64,000 nt of DNA from Piezodorus guildinii (Eukaryota; Arthropoda; Insecta; Hemiptera; Pentatomidae): the NCBI GenBank assembly GCA_023052935.1, contig CM041297.1, forward strand, positions 52,247,917 to 52,311,916, given 5' to 3'. The position numbers and the translations under genes were made by a program. The notes beneath the pieces are model-generated. The model saw only the letters and a program-made list of their open reading frames with translations. It was not told the DNA's origin and did no database searches. Numbering within the stretch: position 1 is the first letter of the stretch; every line of letters starts with the position of its first letter. Of the stretch, positions 54,790-64,000 are shown piece after piece.

Positions 54790-55022
54790 TTTTAATATTA
54801 GTATTTTTTTTTTTTTTAGAATCCTTTATTAATATTTATGTATATTCCTTGAATTTATGACAATTGTCTAATTTAATTTAATTACTTTTCCTTTTTCTCT
54901 ATATTATATTTATATATTTTCTTTTCTATTACCACCTTAGCGAGATGCATTAAGATTAAAGATGCACAGGCGTTGATGACCTTGAGGTTTTACGCCTTAA
55001 AGCCCTAACAAACAAACAAACA
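54790..55022 (+). mobile_element. Probable LINE/SINE 3' end with CAAA-repeat tail
   Basis: GCGTTGATGACCTTGAGGTT, TTACGCCTTAAAGCCCTAA and then four AACA/CAAA units (about 55008-55022) look like the 3' terminus of a tRNA- or LINE-derived retroposon. No coding part was recognised and no second copy was seen in the window. Confidence 0.4.
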
Positions 55023-55132
55023 AGAATACGGGGCCAATAGGCACCGTGACACATCTGTGGATAGTTACTACACGGGGTTAGTTGACCTTTAGTAGATAGT
55101 TACGGATTTCTTTTTCCGCACTGAACCATTGA

Positions 55133-55302
55133 GTTACCCTGAGGTATACCCAGCCTGTATAAAGTGGGTACCTAAATATTAGAGAAAAACCTGGCGGCTG
55201 AGCGTGATCTGGGCCTAATCACCTTCTTCCAGGGCCGTTGGCCCGAAGCAGTACAAATCTCTATGTGTACTGATCAAAAACCCTTCATGGGTTGTAAAGG
55301 TA
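55133..55302 (+). mobile_element. SINE family 1, 3' body only
   Basis: TATAAAGTGGGTACCTAAAT, CCTGGCGGCTGAGCGTGATC and CCCTTCATGGGTTGTAAAGG are family 1 landmarks; the tRNA-like head is missing. Confidence 0.7.
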
Positions 55303-55865
55303 CTTTTTTTTATTTTATTAATACTTTCCACACTTCTGACTCCTGATTATGTCTCCACAATCGACAATGCATCCTCAGTCTTTTATGTTCTTTTTAAATA
55401 AACATTTTTCAATGATAATTATTAGTTTTAGGTATTAACAAAACAAAGTTCCTCCAGTTCGGCGCTGATAGAACTCCAATGGTTTCAACTCACGTGGCGA
55501 CGGGTCGGATCGACCTCCAGAATCATTTTTTCCTAACGCGGCGTTTTACGACATACTCTATATAAGGCAACTGTTCCAGGAAACTATCGCCTCAGCAGAT
55601 CCCCTGGGAGTGTAATAAAGCTTAACCCTTCGTTAAGGATAACTTTATATTCTTAGAACACTCTTTGTTGTAATCGATGGTAGTAACTAACAGTTTCCAT
55701 AATGGCTCATTTGTAACGCAATGGGTTGTCTACTCAAAACATGGCGATAATGGTTTTTAAAGCCATTATATTAGAAATTTAAATCGATTAATTAAATTCT
55801 TATTTATTTATTTGTTACTTAAACGAAGTTTGATTTAATGTAATATTAAATGTGTAATGTAATCA
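55303..55865. other. No gene; island at about 55440-55740
   Basis: The island is non-repetitive (ACGTGGCGACGGGTCGGATC near 55491) with no recognised coding frame. Confidence 0.35.
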
Positions 55866-55992
55866 TTTACATTCACTTATCTATGTATGAAATTTATAGT
55901 AAGGAAAGTCTCCAATCGCGAAAATTTTCGAATTTGTGTTTTGAATTGAAATACTCATTTTAGGGTGTTCTTAGTTCAAATGACCAAGACTC

Positions 55993-56077
<85 letters not shown>

Positions 56078-56121
56078 GTGTAGTAGATCGGGCTCAAAAA
56101 CGAGAAGTAAGAGCTGAACTG
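55866..56121 (+). repeat. Family C repeat, start, with a 70-base poly-A expansion
   Basis: It opens TTTACATTCACTTATCTATG and includes a TTTTAGGGTGTTCTTAGTTC block. At the site where other copies read CGCAAAAAGGTCTGTG it carries A from 55995 to 56064, followed by TATATATATATATG. It is truncated soon after. Confidence 0.65.
55995..56064. repeat. Poly-A tract, 70 bases
   Basis: Uninterrupted A. It is inside a family C copy, not at the 3' end of a retroposon. Confidence 0.95.
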
Positions 56122-56130
56122 TTGTTTGTT

Positions 56131-56361
56131 CATTAAAAGTCATTTTTTTCTAGTATGGCTAATCGGACCATGCTACAATGAAAAATATAGGACATTTTGC
56201 TTATCCAGATTTTATTATATTTAGGGATTTTTAACGAGTAACTAAAATCGCACAGGATCGGAATCACAATTTTAATTTTCCTCCGAAGGTCCGAAGAATA
56301 ACCAAGGATTTTTTACTCAATTGAAAAATCCTAGAGTCACCTGCCAGGTTTGAACCCACAA
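56131..56361 (-). mobile_element. SINE family 2 copy
   Basis: The plus-strand left part TAGTATGGCTAATCGGACCA is the complement of the family 3' end, and TTTTTACTCAATTGAAAAAT with a CCTAGAGTCACCTGCC block is the complement of the body. The head ends at GGGTTCAAACC (minus), so the very 5' end is missing. Confidence 0.65.
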
Positions 56362-56419
56362 AAAATTAAATGTATAAAAAAAAATTAAATAAAAAGAATT
56401 AGGTAACTCAACTAGCATC
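56362..56419. other. Short spacer
   Basis: AT-rich spacer; nothing recognised. Confidence 0.4.
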
Positions 56420-56617
56420 CATATAGTATGATGATGGATAGTCCTCAGAATGTCCAATATAATCTTCTTGAACATCATTGACAATTTTCATTAGCCAACA
56501 CAGAGGTATTCCAAAAAGCTTCCTGTTTTGGTGGGGATAGTTCCGCAAGACTCGAACCAGAGGCCTCTCAGAGTGAATTCTCTCTCTCCGATGTCTCGTG
56601 GAACTTCCTGTGGAAGA
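56420..56617 (-). other. Possible exon-like open stretch with splice acceptor
   Basis: On the minus strand TATTTCGTATCTCTTCCACAG near 56600-56620 resembles a pyrimidine-rich 3' splice site. It is followed by an open stretch of about 66 codons without an ATG at its start, containing RPLVRVLRNYPHQNRKLFGI and ending SSYYMDAS before a stop near 56420. A second frame is also open for about 36 codons (RGLWFESCGTIPTKTGSF). No family was recognised. It could be a terminal host exon, the 3' part of the adjacent minus-strand LINE, or chance. Confidence 0.25.
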
Positions 56618-56649
56618 GATACGAAATACATAAACTAGAGAGTAAATAA

Positions 56650-57010
56650 CTTCATCTTCTTTAACTTCCTCCTTTGTGTTTTTCAGCGTGGAGGCCTAAA
56701 CCCAAGCCTGTTAACGTTCCCAACCACTTGCTAAAGCTTTCATAGTGCCATACCCATAGCCAGCATCTTTACTCTTTTCTACTAATCGAGCAATCCATCT
56801 ACGAAACCCTTGGCCTGCCTCTTGCACTTCTGCCTCTTGGTCTGGCTTTGTGGAACTTATGTGGTTCGCTATTCGCTCATCCTACACACATGGCCGAACC
56901 ACATAGGTAGTCTATTCTCTAAGATCTATGTGAAGGGTTTCACCCCTAATACCTCTCTTGTTTTTTTGCATTTTTATTTCTTACGATATCTCTCCGAATA
57001 CGACTAGCAA
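56650..57010 (-). pseudogene. LINE ORF2 C-terminal fragment, decayed
   Basis: On the minus strand, with frame changes, MWFGHVCRMSE is followed by arginine-rich sequence, then RWIARLVEKSKDAGYGYGTM and KALASGWER. WFGHVxRM and the RxRGRPRxRW-type stretch that follows it are standard in the C-termini of several LINE reverse transcriptases. Stops occur within and after it. Confidence 0.55.
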
Positions 57011-57640
57011 CTGTTCTAAGATATTTTATTTCTGACACAGCTTAAATGCTTATCTGAAGGAAATGCAATAAAAGTAATTGTACAGTTCCTTCACACCACA
57101 TTTACAAAATATTTAATAGGATTGTTAAGGATTAATATTAATTTGAAAAAATACTCATTAGGATTTAAAAAAAAATAAAAATATTTGTATTGAAATTTAC
57201 AACTGTAATTGTAAATAATGTGCAATGTATAAACAAATATAGTTCAATAGCAAAGTATTAAAAAAAATGTTAAATTGACAAAATTATGACTTTAATATGC
57301 TAATGACCCTTTGTGAGTAGATGCATGTAAACAATAAACAATTTTAAAAAATATATATAATTAAATAGGAGGTTATAAACTTTCATAGCTTAAAAAAAAA
57401 AAAAAAAAAAAAATTAAAATCAAATCACCAATAATAAATGTTGCGTTTTCTTTTTTCTTTAATCTTGTATCAGTTACTATTAATCAAACTATTGATTACG
57501 TAATAATAATTAATTAACAAAGCGTCACGTTTTCTTCTGCATAGTACGCATTTGATCTTATTTATTCTAAAAATATGATCAAGATGAGCTCTGAGATAAT
57601 TCCGCTCATGATAAAAAAAAAAAGTTGGAAATAAATAATG
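57011..57640. other. No gene; possible Jockey 3' tip at 57170-57245 (minus)
   Basis: GAAATTTACAACTGTAATTG near 57192 resembles the Jockey 3' UTR tip (ATTTACAACTGTATTATA) in minus orientation, with an A/T-rich start. An A-run lies at about 57392-57412. Confidence 0.35.
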
Positions 57641-58068
57641 AGATGATCCTAGCGCCCCCTCCCCTTTGAGAGGAAATGGAGAACACAATTCACTCACACG
57701 TTGCACTTTTCAATTCACAAGGGGCCGAGATAGCAAGCCTCATTTTCATTTCCATTTGAGCCCGCCTCGGATGAGAGCAACAAATGAGAGAGGATTTTCC
57801 CTCCTTCGAGCTTCTGTAGAGATCTTTTTCAAATATCGATTTCCGTCCCTTCTGATGAGATAAGTCTCTGGAATAATCGTGGAAATGGGGAACAAAGGCT
57901 GGAGCATTCTCTAATTTTAGGAAAAATGTTTACATTGTTATAGTTTTATAGAAAAATAATACAATCTGTCTCACTCTAGAAACGAGATAATGAATGGTGT
58001 CAAATAGGATCAATGGATAGATCTAAATTGATTTCAAATAAAAAAAAAAACATTTATTCTTGTGACAA
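57641..58068. other. No gene; island at about 57650-57900
   Basis: Non-repetitive, balanced composition (TTGAGCCCGCCTCGGATGAG near 57755). Short overlapping frames lack recognisable domains. Confidence 0.35.
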
Positions 58069-58370
58069 GGGAGCGGCGTGGTCTAGTGGATAGCAATAGT
58101 CTACGGTTCTCTGGGTCTTGGGTTCGAATCCTGCCTGTGGCAGAATATTATTTATTTTGATAATTCGTGGGGGTGAACTTAAGGTATGAAGACGCTTCTG
58201 GGGCAGACCCAGCCTCTATAACATGGGTACCCAAAAAATTGGGGAAAAAACCTGGCGGCTCAGCGTGATCAAGGCCTAATCTCCTAATTGCACGGCCGTT
58301 GGCCAAGAAACAGTACGAATCTCCATATGTACTGAGCCCAAGATCCTTCATGGGGTGTAGTGGTACAGTT
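58069..58370 (+). mobile_element. SINE family 1, full-length copy
   Basis: The head GGGAGCGGCGTGGTCTAGTG and B box GGGTTCGAATCCTGCC are preserved. The body has CAGAATATTATTTATTTTG, CCTGGCGGCTCAGCGTGATC and CCTTCATGGGGTGTAGTGGT. No clear duplication was found. Confidence 0.8.
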
Positions 58371-58769
58371 TTTTTTATTGTTTTTGTTATTATTATTATT
58401 TTATTTTATTTTTTTGTATTCTTGTAAAACCTGTAATAAATTACTAATTTACAGTATAAGTAATTATTATTGTTCGCTTTATTGATTGAAACTTCATGGA
58501 ATCATATTAAAATTAAATAAACTTCTTTATTCTTCAGCATTATTCTAAGTATTTTAAGGAAAACCAGTAAAGATATAGGATTTATATAAATACAGATAAT
58601 ACGATGTATATACATGGTTGATAATAGAAACGGTGATATTGATTTATCAGGATATACCTTTGAACATGTGGATAAATTTAGGTATTTAGGGTATTAGGTA
58701 CCTGGAAAACACGTTCATGAGAAAATAAAATTGCAGTTAAAGACATGATATTTTTCAAGAGCTACACTA
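58371..58769. other. No gene seen
   Basis: AT-rich, beginning with T-rich and TTA-repeat sequence. No recognised feature. Confidence 0.4.
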
Positions 58770-59578
58770 TTTTTACTTCCACTTACCCTTATATGAAATA
58801 AATAGTAAGGGAAGATATTGCAATCGTGAATATTTTTGAATTTCAGTTTTTAACGGAAATACTTAGGGTTCTCTAAGTTCAAATAATCAAGTCCCGGAAA
58901 AAGGTATGTGTCTGTGTGTTTGTGGTAAGTCTGGCGCGAAAATGAGGAGCCGTAAAAAACTGAAATTTCTTATTTGAGACAACTACACACCCGAGATGTT
59001 ACAGCAACTTTTTCTTCAAAATCAGCTGACCTGAATATCTACTTTATACTATGCATTTTGCACCTTTTACGATTTTCTCAAAAACGACTTATATTGAATG
59101 ACTTGTATCGATGTATAAATTAATAGGATTTAATATGAAATTGGTTTCGTTCTGATTGAAATAGTCTGACAGGGCTTAAATGCCGATATTTTAAATTTTC
59201 TCGTACTAAAGTACCTTTAATTTTTTAGATTTGAATAAACTAACTATATCGTCTTGTTAGCATTGATACATTAGGGAATAATATAAAAGCTGAACGAATT
59301 GGATATCTAACTAAAGGAGGTAACTGGTCATATTTTTTTTAATGAAATATTTGTTTTTGACCTTAAGAACAGTAATATACATGTATAATATACGGTTGGA
59401 ATGCTAATGATTTTAGAAAAAATATTATCTTACACATGTTCTTGTAAAAGTTAATGGAAAGTGATGAAAAACTGATAAAATTAACTGATTGTAGTAGATA
59501 ATAAGTTCTTACAAAAAAAATCTTAAATTGATTATAATAACGGAGGTATTGAATGTAGTGTCTTGCGCGGACTTTTTT
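58770..59578 (+). repeat. Family C repeat, near full length
   Basis: It starts TTTTACTTCCACTTACCCTT and ends TGTCTTGCGCGGACTTTTTT. The internal order matches 882-1778: GGTATGTGTCTGTGTGTTTG near 58903, CATTTTGCACC near 59052, TAGTCTGACAGGGCTTAAAT near 59163 and ATACGGTTGGAATGCTAATG near 59391. It lacks the long (GT)n expansion. Confidence 0.7.
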
Positions 59579-59732
59579 AACTTCTTTCTATAAATTCTTG
59601 GGTGGAAAAGGAGTAAACTTACGGCAAAAAAAACAGCAATTGCCTAAATCAACCGAAACGCAGTAAAGAATACATTTACACATTGTTAATGTAAATAAAT
59701 ACCCTTTCACCGAGGAAATAAATTAGCAATGT

Positions 59733-60401
59733 TTGGTTGATTGGTGGTTTAATTTTCTAAACATTAACAACATTAAAACATTTCTTGATTACCGATTAAG
59801 ATGGAATGCGCATATCTCTAATGTCACTGCTCAGCTAAGAAAATATTTTTATGTATTCCATAAGTTAAGAGGAATTTTATCAATAAAAAAAATAAGATTA
59901 ATTTACTTTGCATATATTCAGTCGCTGATTCAATATTGTATATTGATTTGGGGGAATTCTTTTGCTGCACATCTTTTTCAGCTTGAAATTGTGCAGAGAA
60001 AGATTATTAAGGTAATTTTGGGTATCAATAAGGGACCCCCATCAATTAATATATTCTCGGACCTTAATGTAATGTCTGCAAAAAAAATATACATGGTCTC
60101 AATTATGAAGAAGCTGTATTTTAGACGGGATGAGCTAGTCGGGAAGATTGACCACCGTTTTTCTACAAGACTGAAAAATTACTTTAGCTTAGTTGTGCCA
60201 AGACCAAAACATACCTGGACGACACACCAGACTTGTTATTCCATTGCTACTGTGTACAACGATATTCCTCCAAATTTTCAATTTTCTCACACAAATCCTC
60301 CAAAGTACTCAAATTATTACTACAATGTTAAAATGTGGGCGAAATCCCTCAGTGAAGAGAAGATTGCTGAATTGTTGAATCCAAATTACTCATCGCTATA
60401 G
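59733..60401 (+). pseudogene. LINE reverse transcriptase C-terminal half
   Basis: This is the longest open frame of the window, 222 codons. FLDYRLRWNAHISNV (residues about 17-31) is the motif E/thumb start. RLIYFAYIQSLIQYCILIWG (about 54-73) matches the xxxxAxxxSxxxYGxxxWG thumb pattern, and the tail contains YNDIPPNFQFSHTNPPKYSN. The catalytic domain with YxDD and the endonuclease are absent. The ATG at 59733 is just the first after truncation, not a real start. The clade is uncertain; it differs clearly from the Jockey and CR1/L2-like copies here. The uninterrupted frame suggests recent insertion. Confidence 0.75.
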
Positions 60402-60454
60402 ACATGTCGTCAATGCCAGCCTGCATCACTCATTCTGATATTTATCCTGTACAC

Positions 60455-60960
60455 AAGTATATGTATTCTTTATTGACTTTTGATGTTGTCAATTTCTTAC
60501 TGTGTAGTATGTAATGTATCTTTATATTGCTTATCATGTAATTCAATATTGTATTTACTTGCCTTAATTTTATATCATATATCATGAATATATGAATTTG
60601 TATTCCTTATTGCTTTTGGTTTAGTCAATTACAGTCTATTTCTGTATACTGTTTAACTGTTTCTTATAATTGTTTTTTGTATAAATTAGAGACTATGTAA
60701 TTCAATTTTATATTTGCATGCCTTAATTTTATATCTTGTATATATGTATATGTATTCCTTACAGCTTTTAAGCTTAGTCAATTACTGCTTCATACTGTGT
60801 TACCTTCTTAATAATTGTATTTTATATTCCTTATGTATTATATTGTTTTTGCTGTGTAGTGTGTTACTGTTTCTTTATAATTATATTTTATATTTCTTAT
60901 GTATTATATAATTTTTTTTGCTATATAGTGTGTTACTGTTTCTTTATAAAATTGTGTTAT
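60455..60960 (+). repeat. Tandem repeats in the LINE 3' UTR
   Basis: GTAATTCAAT followed by TTGCCTTAATTTTATAT-like sequence recurs with a period of 159 bases (60538, 60697), and TATGTATTC-CTTA blocks precede each unit. A shorter, separate repeat of about 70 bases follows near 60868. Confidence 0.65.
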
Positions 60961-61154
60961 ATTATTTAAGTATTGTATTGTATCATACTGTATACTGTTA
61001 CTGTTTGTTATTGTACTTTTATTGAATTGCCGCAGGTGAACTCCTTTCCCACACACGGGCTCGCCTTAGTGGATTGTGACTTCTACTTGCACTGTAATAT
61101 GTCTGTGTTTTGATTCAAATAAAGAAGTTTATAAAAAAAAAAAAAAAAAAAAAA

Positions 61155-61884
61155 GAAAGGCGTTTATAACTTGATAAAAAATAAGTTGATAATGATAAAA
61201 TATTCAATGGATATTCTATTTTATAATAGTTTCGATATCTGTGAAATAATAGTGACTGAGAATCCGAATCATTACGCCCAGAACTTTTTGTGTCACGCGA
61301 GGATAAAAAATAAAAACACTGCGACAAACAGATTTTTCAAGTCGGTGGCATGATATTTACCAGACTAATCCCTCTGCGAATTAAAAATCACGAACCGTAT
61401 AAAAACTCCGTGCAATTTATTGGCGAAGCGCAAACATTTTTTTAGCTGTTTGTTTGTTGAGTCTTGTCATATCGAACGGTCCGATATTATCCCGTTGGCG
61501 CAGGCTGGTTCGGTATCTTGAAAGCTATCAATAATTGAACGATAGATATTTCTTAGAAGCCAATGGATAATTACTTAACCATAATTATTACCACTGAAGG
61601 GCTAGATCTAAATCCTAGCTGAGTAAATTGGATTAGTGATTGCCATTTGTATATTCTACTCAAAGCCTCTCCATTGAATCCTTCATAAATTAGTAATATA
61701 ATAGTCAAGTACTACTAAGAAAGTTTGTTTATTAAAATGTTAGTTTATAATGAATTATCTTTGCTCTCCCCAATTACTGGTATTTCTCAATCTGTGTAAA
61801 CATTCAGTAGAGGTATAATTATTAAGGAATAAAATCGCAATTTTTATTATGTTATTTAATTATTACAATAATAAAATGAATAAA
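61155..61884. other. No gene seen
   Basis: Part of 61240-61640 is of balanced composition. No recognised repeat or coding frame. Confidence 0.4.
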
Positions 61885-62290
61885 TTATAACAAAAAACGC
61901 TTCAAATTATTAGAAAATGGTTTATTATTTCAAAATAACTATATTAAGGTACAACTGTTTATAAAGCTGTATATAGGAAATAAGGTAATATGAAAAGAAA
62001 TAAACAATTCAAAGGAAAATGACATATCACTGCTAATTTCAAAACGCTATATCTCTGCTAGTTCTGCAACAATTCCAATGATTTTTTTGTTCATTTTGTA
62101 GAAAATTTAATTCTCTATGAAATAGCACTAATTTTTGTTTTTTATTTATTTATTAATTAGGAGAAACGGATTTGTTCTCGTTATTCTGGTTCTACGCATC
62201 TTGAAACGTAAGCCCTCAAAATTGAAGAGATTTTTTTTTTAACGATTACAAAGATTCATTATTGAAAATAATAAACCATTTTTTAATTTC
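61885..62290 (+). repeat. Family D repeat, copy 4
   Basis: It opens ACAAAAAACGCTTCAAATTA with TGGTTTATTATTTCAAAATA, has TTTCAAAACGCTATATCTCT near 62037 and CTACGCATCTTGAAACGTAA near 62192. Its layout is the same as 21685-22085. A minus-strand Jockey tip follows directly. Confidence 0.65.
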
Positions 62291-62292
62291 CT

Positions 62293-62473
62293 TTTTTTAT
62301 ACATTTTATTGATATTTACAATTGTACATATAATATATACCACAAGTAAATGGGCTAATTTACACTTATGGGCGTGATGATGTCAAGTGAAGAAACTACC
62401 CTGTGGTAGCACTTCAATAATAACTTATTAGCAATGTCAATTTAATTAAAGTAGGTCTCGAGGCCATCGTCTT
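62293..62473 (-). mobile_element. Jockey-like LINE 3' UTR tip
   Basis: CATTTTATTGATATTTACAA and TTGTACATATAATATA match the tip of the 4725-5285 copy. GAAACTACCCTGTGGTAGCA near 62391 is the complement of the family's TGCTACCAATGGGTAGTTTC, and AGGTCTCGAGGCCATC follows. No coding sequence is left. Confidence 0.6.
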
Positions 62474-62489
62474 AAATAATAAACCAAAT

Positions 62490-63232
62490 CTAATAGATAA
62501 AAATCTCGTGTCACACTGTTTGTGGTCTTACTCTTCCGAAACGGCTCCACCGAATTTTATGAAATATTTTATGTCTTTGGTTGGTATAAGAATCGGTCCT
62601 AATGGATGTTTCATAACGCTAGGTTATTTGGGTATCTCTATCCAGAACATTTTTTTATTTATCATTGAAAAAAATACCTATGACACTAAATTTTCACTCT
62701 CCTTTCCCCTCTCAGTTTTAATACCCAAACAATTTAAATGTCTCTTGTATTACAAAAACAAACGACTTTCACTTATATCGGCTGATAAAATAAATCTAAG
62801 AACTATTAAAAAAACTTTATTTATTAAGAAAGCTTATTCAGTTTCATTGGAAACATATGATGTAGATTAAATAATATAATAATATAAAATCATGTATAAT
62901 CAGTACTAAGTTTAAGCCCTATTCGCTACATTACCCTTTACAAATTTGTATATAAGATAATATTTTTTCTAAAATCTATAGCTTTCCAACATTATATTCT
63001 ACGTCTCTATTACTGTTCTTACGTCATAAAAAACAAAAATTACATTTAAAAAATATATTTGCTCTTTATCAAATGGTTAATTTTTTTAGAATCCACAAAA
63101 TTCAAGCCCTGTCAGTCTATTTCTATCAAAATGAAACCCACATATTAAATTTTACAGCGTTTTTGATAAAATCGTACAAAGTTGCAAAATAATTTATATG
63201 GCAGAAACATTTGCTGGGTGAGCTAGTAAATT
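62490..63232 (-). repeat. Family C-related repeat with different ends
   Basis: The middle and right part (62756-63190) match family C in minus orientation: CGACTTTCACTTATATCGG near 62762, TATAGCTTTCCAACATTATA near 62976, and AAGCCCTGTCAGTCTATTTC near 63105. The right end is new: on the minus strand it starts ACTAGCTCACCCAGCAAATG. The left end (AATCTCGTGTCACACTGTTT near 62503) with CTTCCGAAACGGCTCCACCG resembles the edge of another common arthropod repeat. The copy looks like a hybrid or an earlier, longer form. Confidence 0.5.
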
Positions 63233-64000
63233 ACAATAATTACCATAATTCCTTAATCATATTTCTGTTTGAAAATGTGCTGACCTATGAAGATAAATAA
63301 TAAATTAAGACTAAAAATTATTAAAAAAATCATCATAATTAAATTAAGCATTTATTATGGATATTTTTGGAGCTATGGTAATTAATCTACACCTTTGATC
63401 ACACAATAATGTATTTAATGGTTCTATTTACATTTAAAATTGACTGACTGACTAGAACTGATGATATAAAACCATATTTATGGGGTATAGAAATATTACT
63501 GATTATAAATAATTAAAACTGTAAGCCTATAATGTATTAAAATACAAATTTAACGTTAGCGCAATGTTAAAGTTTGCTGGTTAAACTTAAACTTGGTTGT
63601 TAAAATTTGAATCCAATTTTTTTTAATTAAAACATTAAAAAAAAAATTATTAGTAGTATTAGTTTACAGCATTTTTTTTCAGTCTAATCTTTGAATTTGG
63701 TTAATATTTTTCATTAAATTAATTGTAAAATTACGATTTTTTCCCGAATACACAAAACTTCTATTGCCCTAAATGTAGTGCAGATTATCAGCACTCCCAA
63801 GAAACTATTCGACATACTTCGCCAAACTAGCCTGTAATTATCCTTATTAAATATACACATAAAGGATAGGGTCACGTGAGGCTAGCACATGCTAACCGTA
63901 ATGGTTGCACCGAAAATACATTGGACGCGGGAGCTGAAATGTTAATGGATGCAGTTTTCTGTGTCGCGATAATAAGGAAAGATTTTGATACCGGGCACGA
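63233..64000. other. No gene seen
   Basis: AT-rich to about 63770, then a more balanced stretch to the window edge. No recognised repeat, frame or RNA gene. Confidence 0.4.

Larger units (their letters stand above)
59690..61154 (+). mobile_element. 5'-truncated LINE with long 3' UTR, poly-A signal and tail
   Basis: The copy runs from inside ORF2 to a 22-base poly-A tail (61133-61154) preceded by AATAAA at 61118-61123. The roughly 730-base 3' UTR holds tandem repeats: units of about 159 bases starting at 60538 and 60697, with a partial unit before, and a shorter repeat of GTGTTACTGTTTCTTTATAA at about 60868 and 60938. No target duplication was identified, and the 5' boundary is approximate. 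Transcription by polymerase II and target-primed insertion are inferred from the tail. Confidence 0.75.

Noticed and set aside
1..64000. CRISPR array, operons, bacterial insertion sequences
   Set aside because: No regularly spaced short repeats. Repeats are dispersed and transposon-derived, and the sequence is clearly eukaryotic.

Overview
The window is eukaryotic nuclear DNA. It is AT-rich, with long poly-A/poly-T and (TA)n tracts, no operons or ribosome binding sites, and no intact protein-coding gene on either strand. Every long protein-like match belongs to a transposable element: Tc1/mariner transposases, and several non-LTR retrotransposon (LINE) groups including Jockey-like, CR1/L2-like and unassigned ones. 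Together with tRNA-headed SINEs and Penelope-like foldback elements carrying hammerhead-like motifs, this points to an animal, most likely an arthropod. A sap-feeding hemipteran would fit, but that is only an impression. The stretch behaves like an intergenic desert or a very large intron.

Layout. 1-5.3 kb: two copies of an unclassified ~0.85 kb repeat (family C), a SINE, a family D repeat and two Jockey fragments meeting tail to tail. 5.55-7.42 kb: a structurally complete 1,637 bp Tc1-like transposon with doubled (IR/DR) ends, apparently inserted in an older tRNA-headed SINE; its transposase is broken. 7.9-9.7 kb: a hammerhead-like motif and a 718 bp near-palindrome with Penelope-like features. 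11-15 kb: SINE remnants, two LINE 3' ends and a long family D copy. 16.4-18.5 kb: a SINE, a reduced copy of the 9 kb palindrome and a 350 bp hAT-type MITE. 21.7-30.5 kb: family D and C repeats, a small hAT-like MITE, several Jockey fragments (one with a 14 bp target-site duplication), SINEs and LINE tails. 31.8-34.5 kb: a 215 bp hairpin element with a hammerhead-like motif in its loop, then more Jockey and LINE pieces. 36-45 kb: family C, SINEs and (TA)n tracts. 47.3-50.5 kb: a mariner fragment and a CR1/L2-like LINE. 51-53.6 kb: three copies of one SINE family, two with clear duplications. 55.9-57 kb: a 70-base poly-A tract inside a family C copy, and a LINE C-terminus. 58-61.2 kb: SINE, family C, and a 5'-truncated LINE with polyadenylation signal and poly-A tail. 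61.9-63.2 kb: family D, a Jockey tip and a hybrid family C copy.

The repeats parasitise one another. LINE machinery explains the poly-A and short-repeat tails of the Jockey fragments and probably mobilises the SINEs. Some SINE copies share 3' sequence with LINE tails. Insertions land repeatedly in the A/T tails of older copies. Between them lie 0.2-0.6 kb islands of more balanced base composition without reading frames or visible repeats. These are the best places to look for host regulatory sequence. All names rest on reading by eye; family counts and boundaries are approximate.
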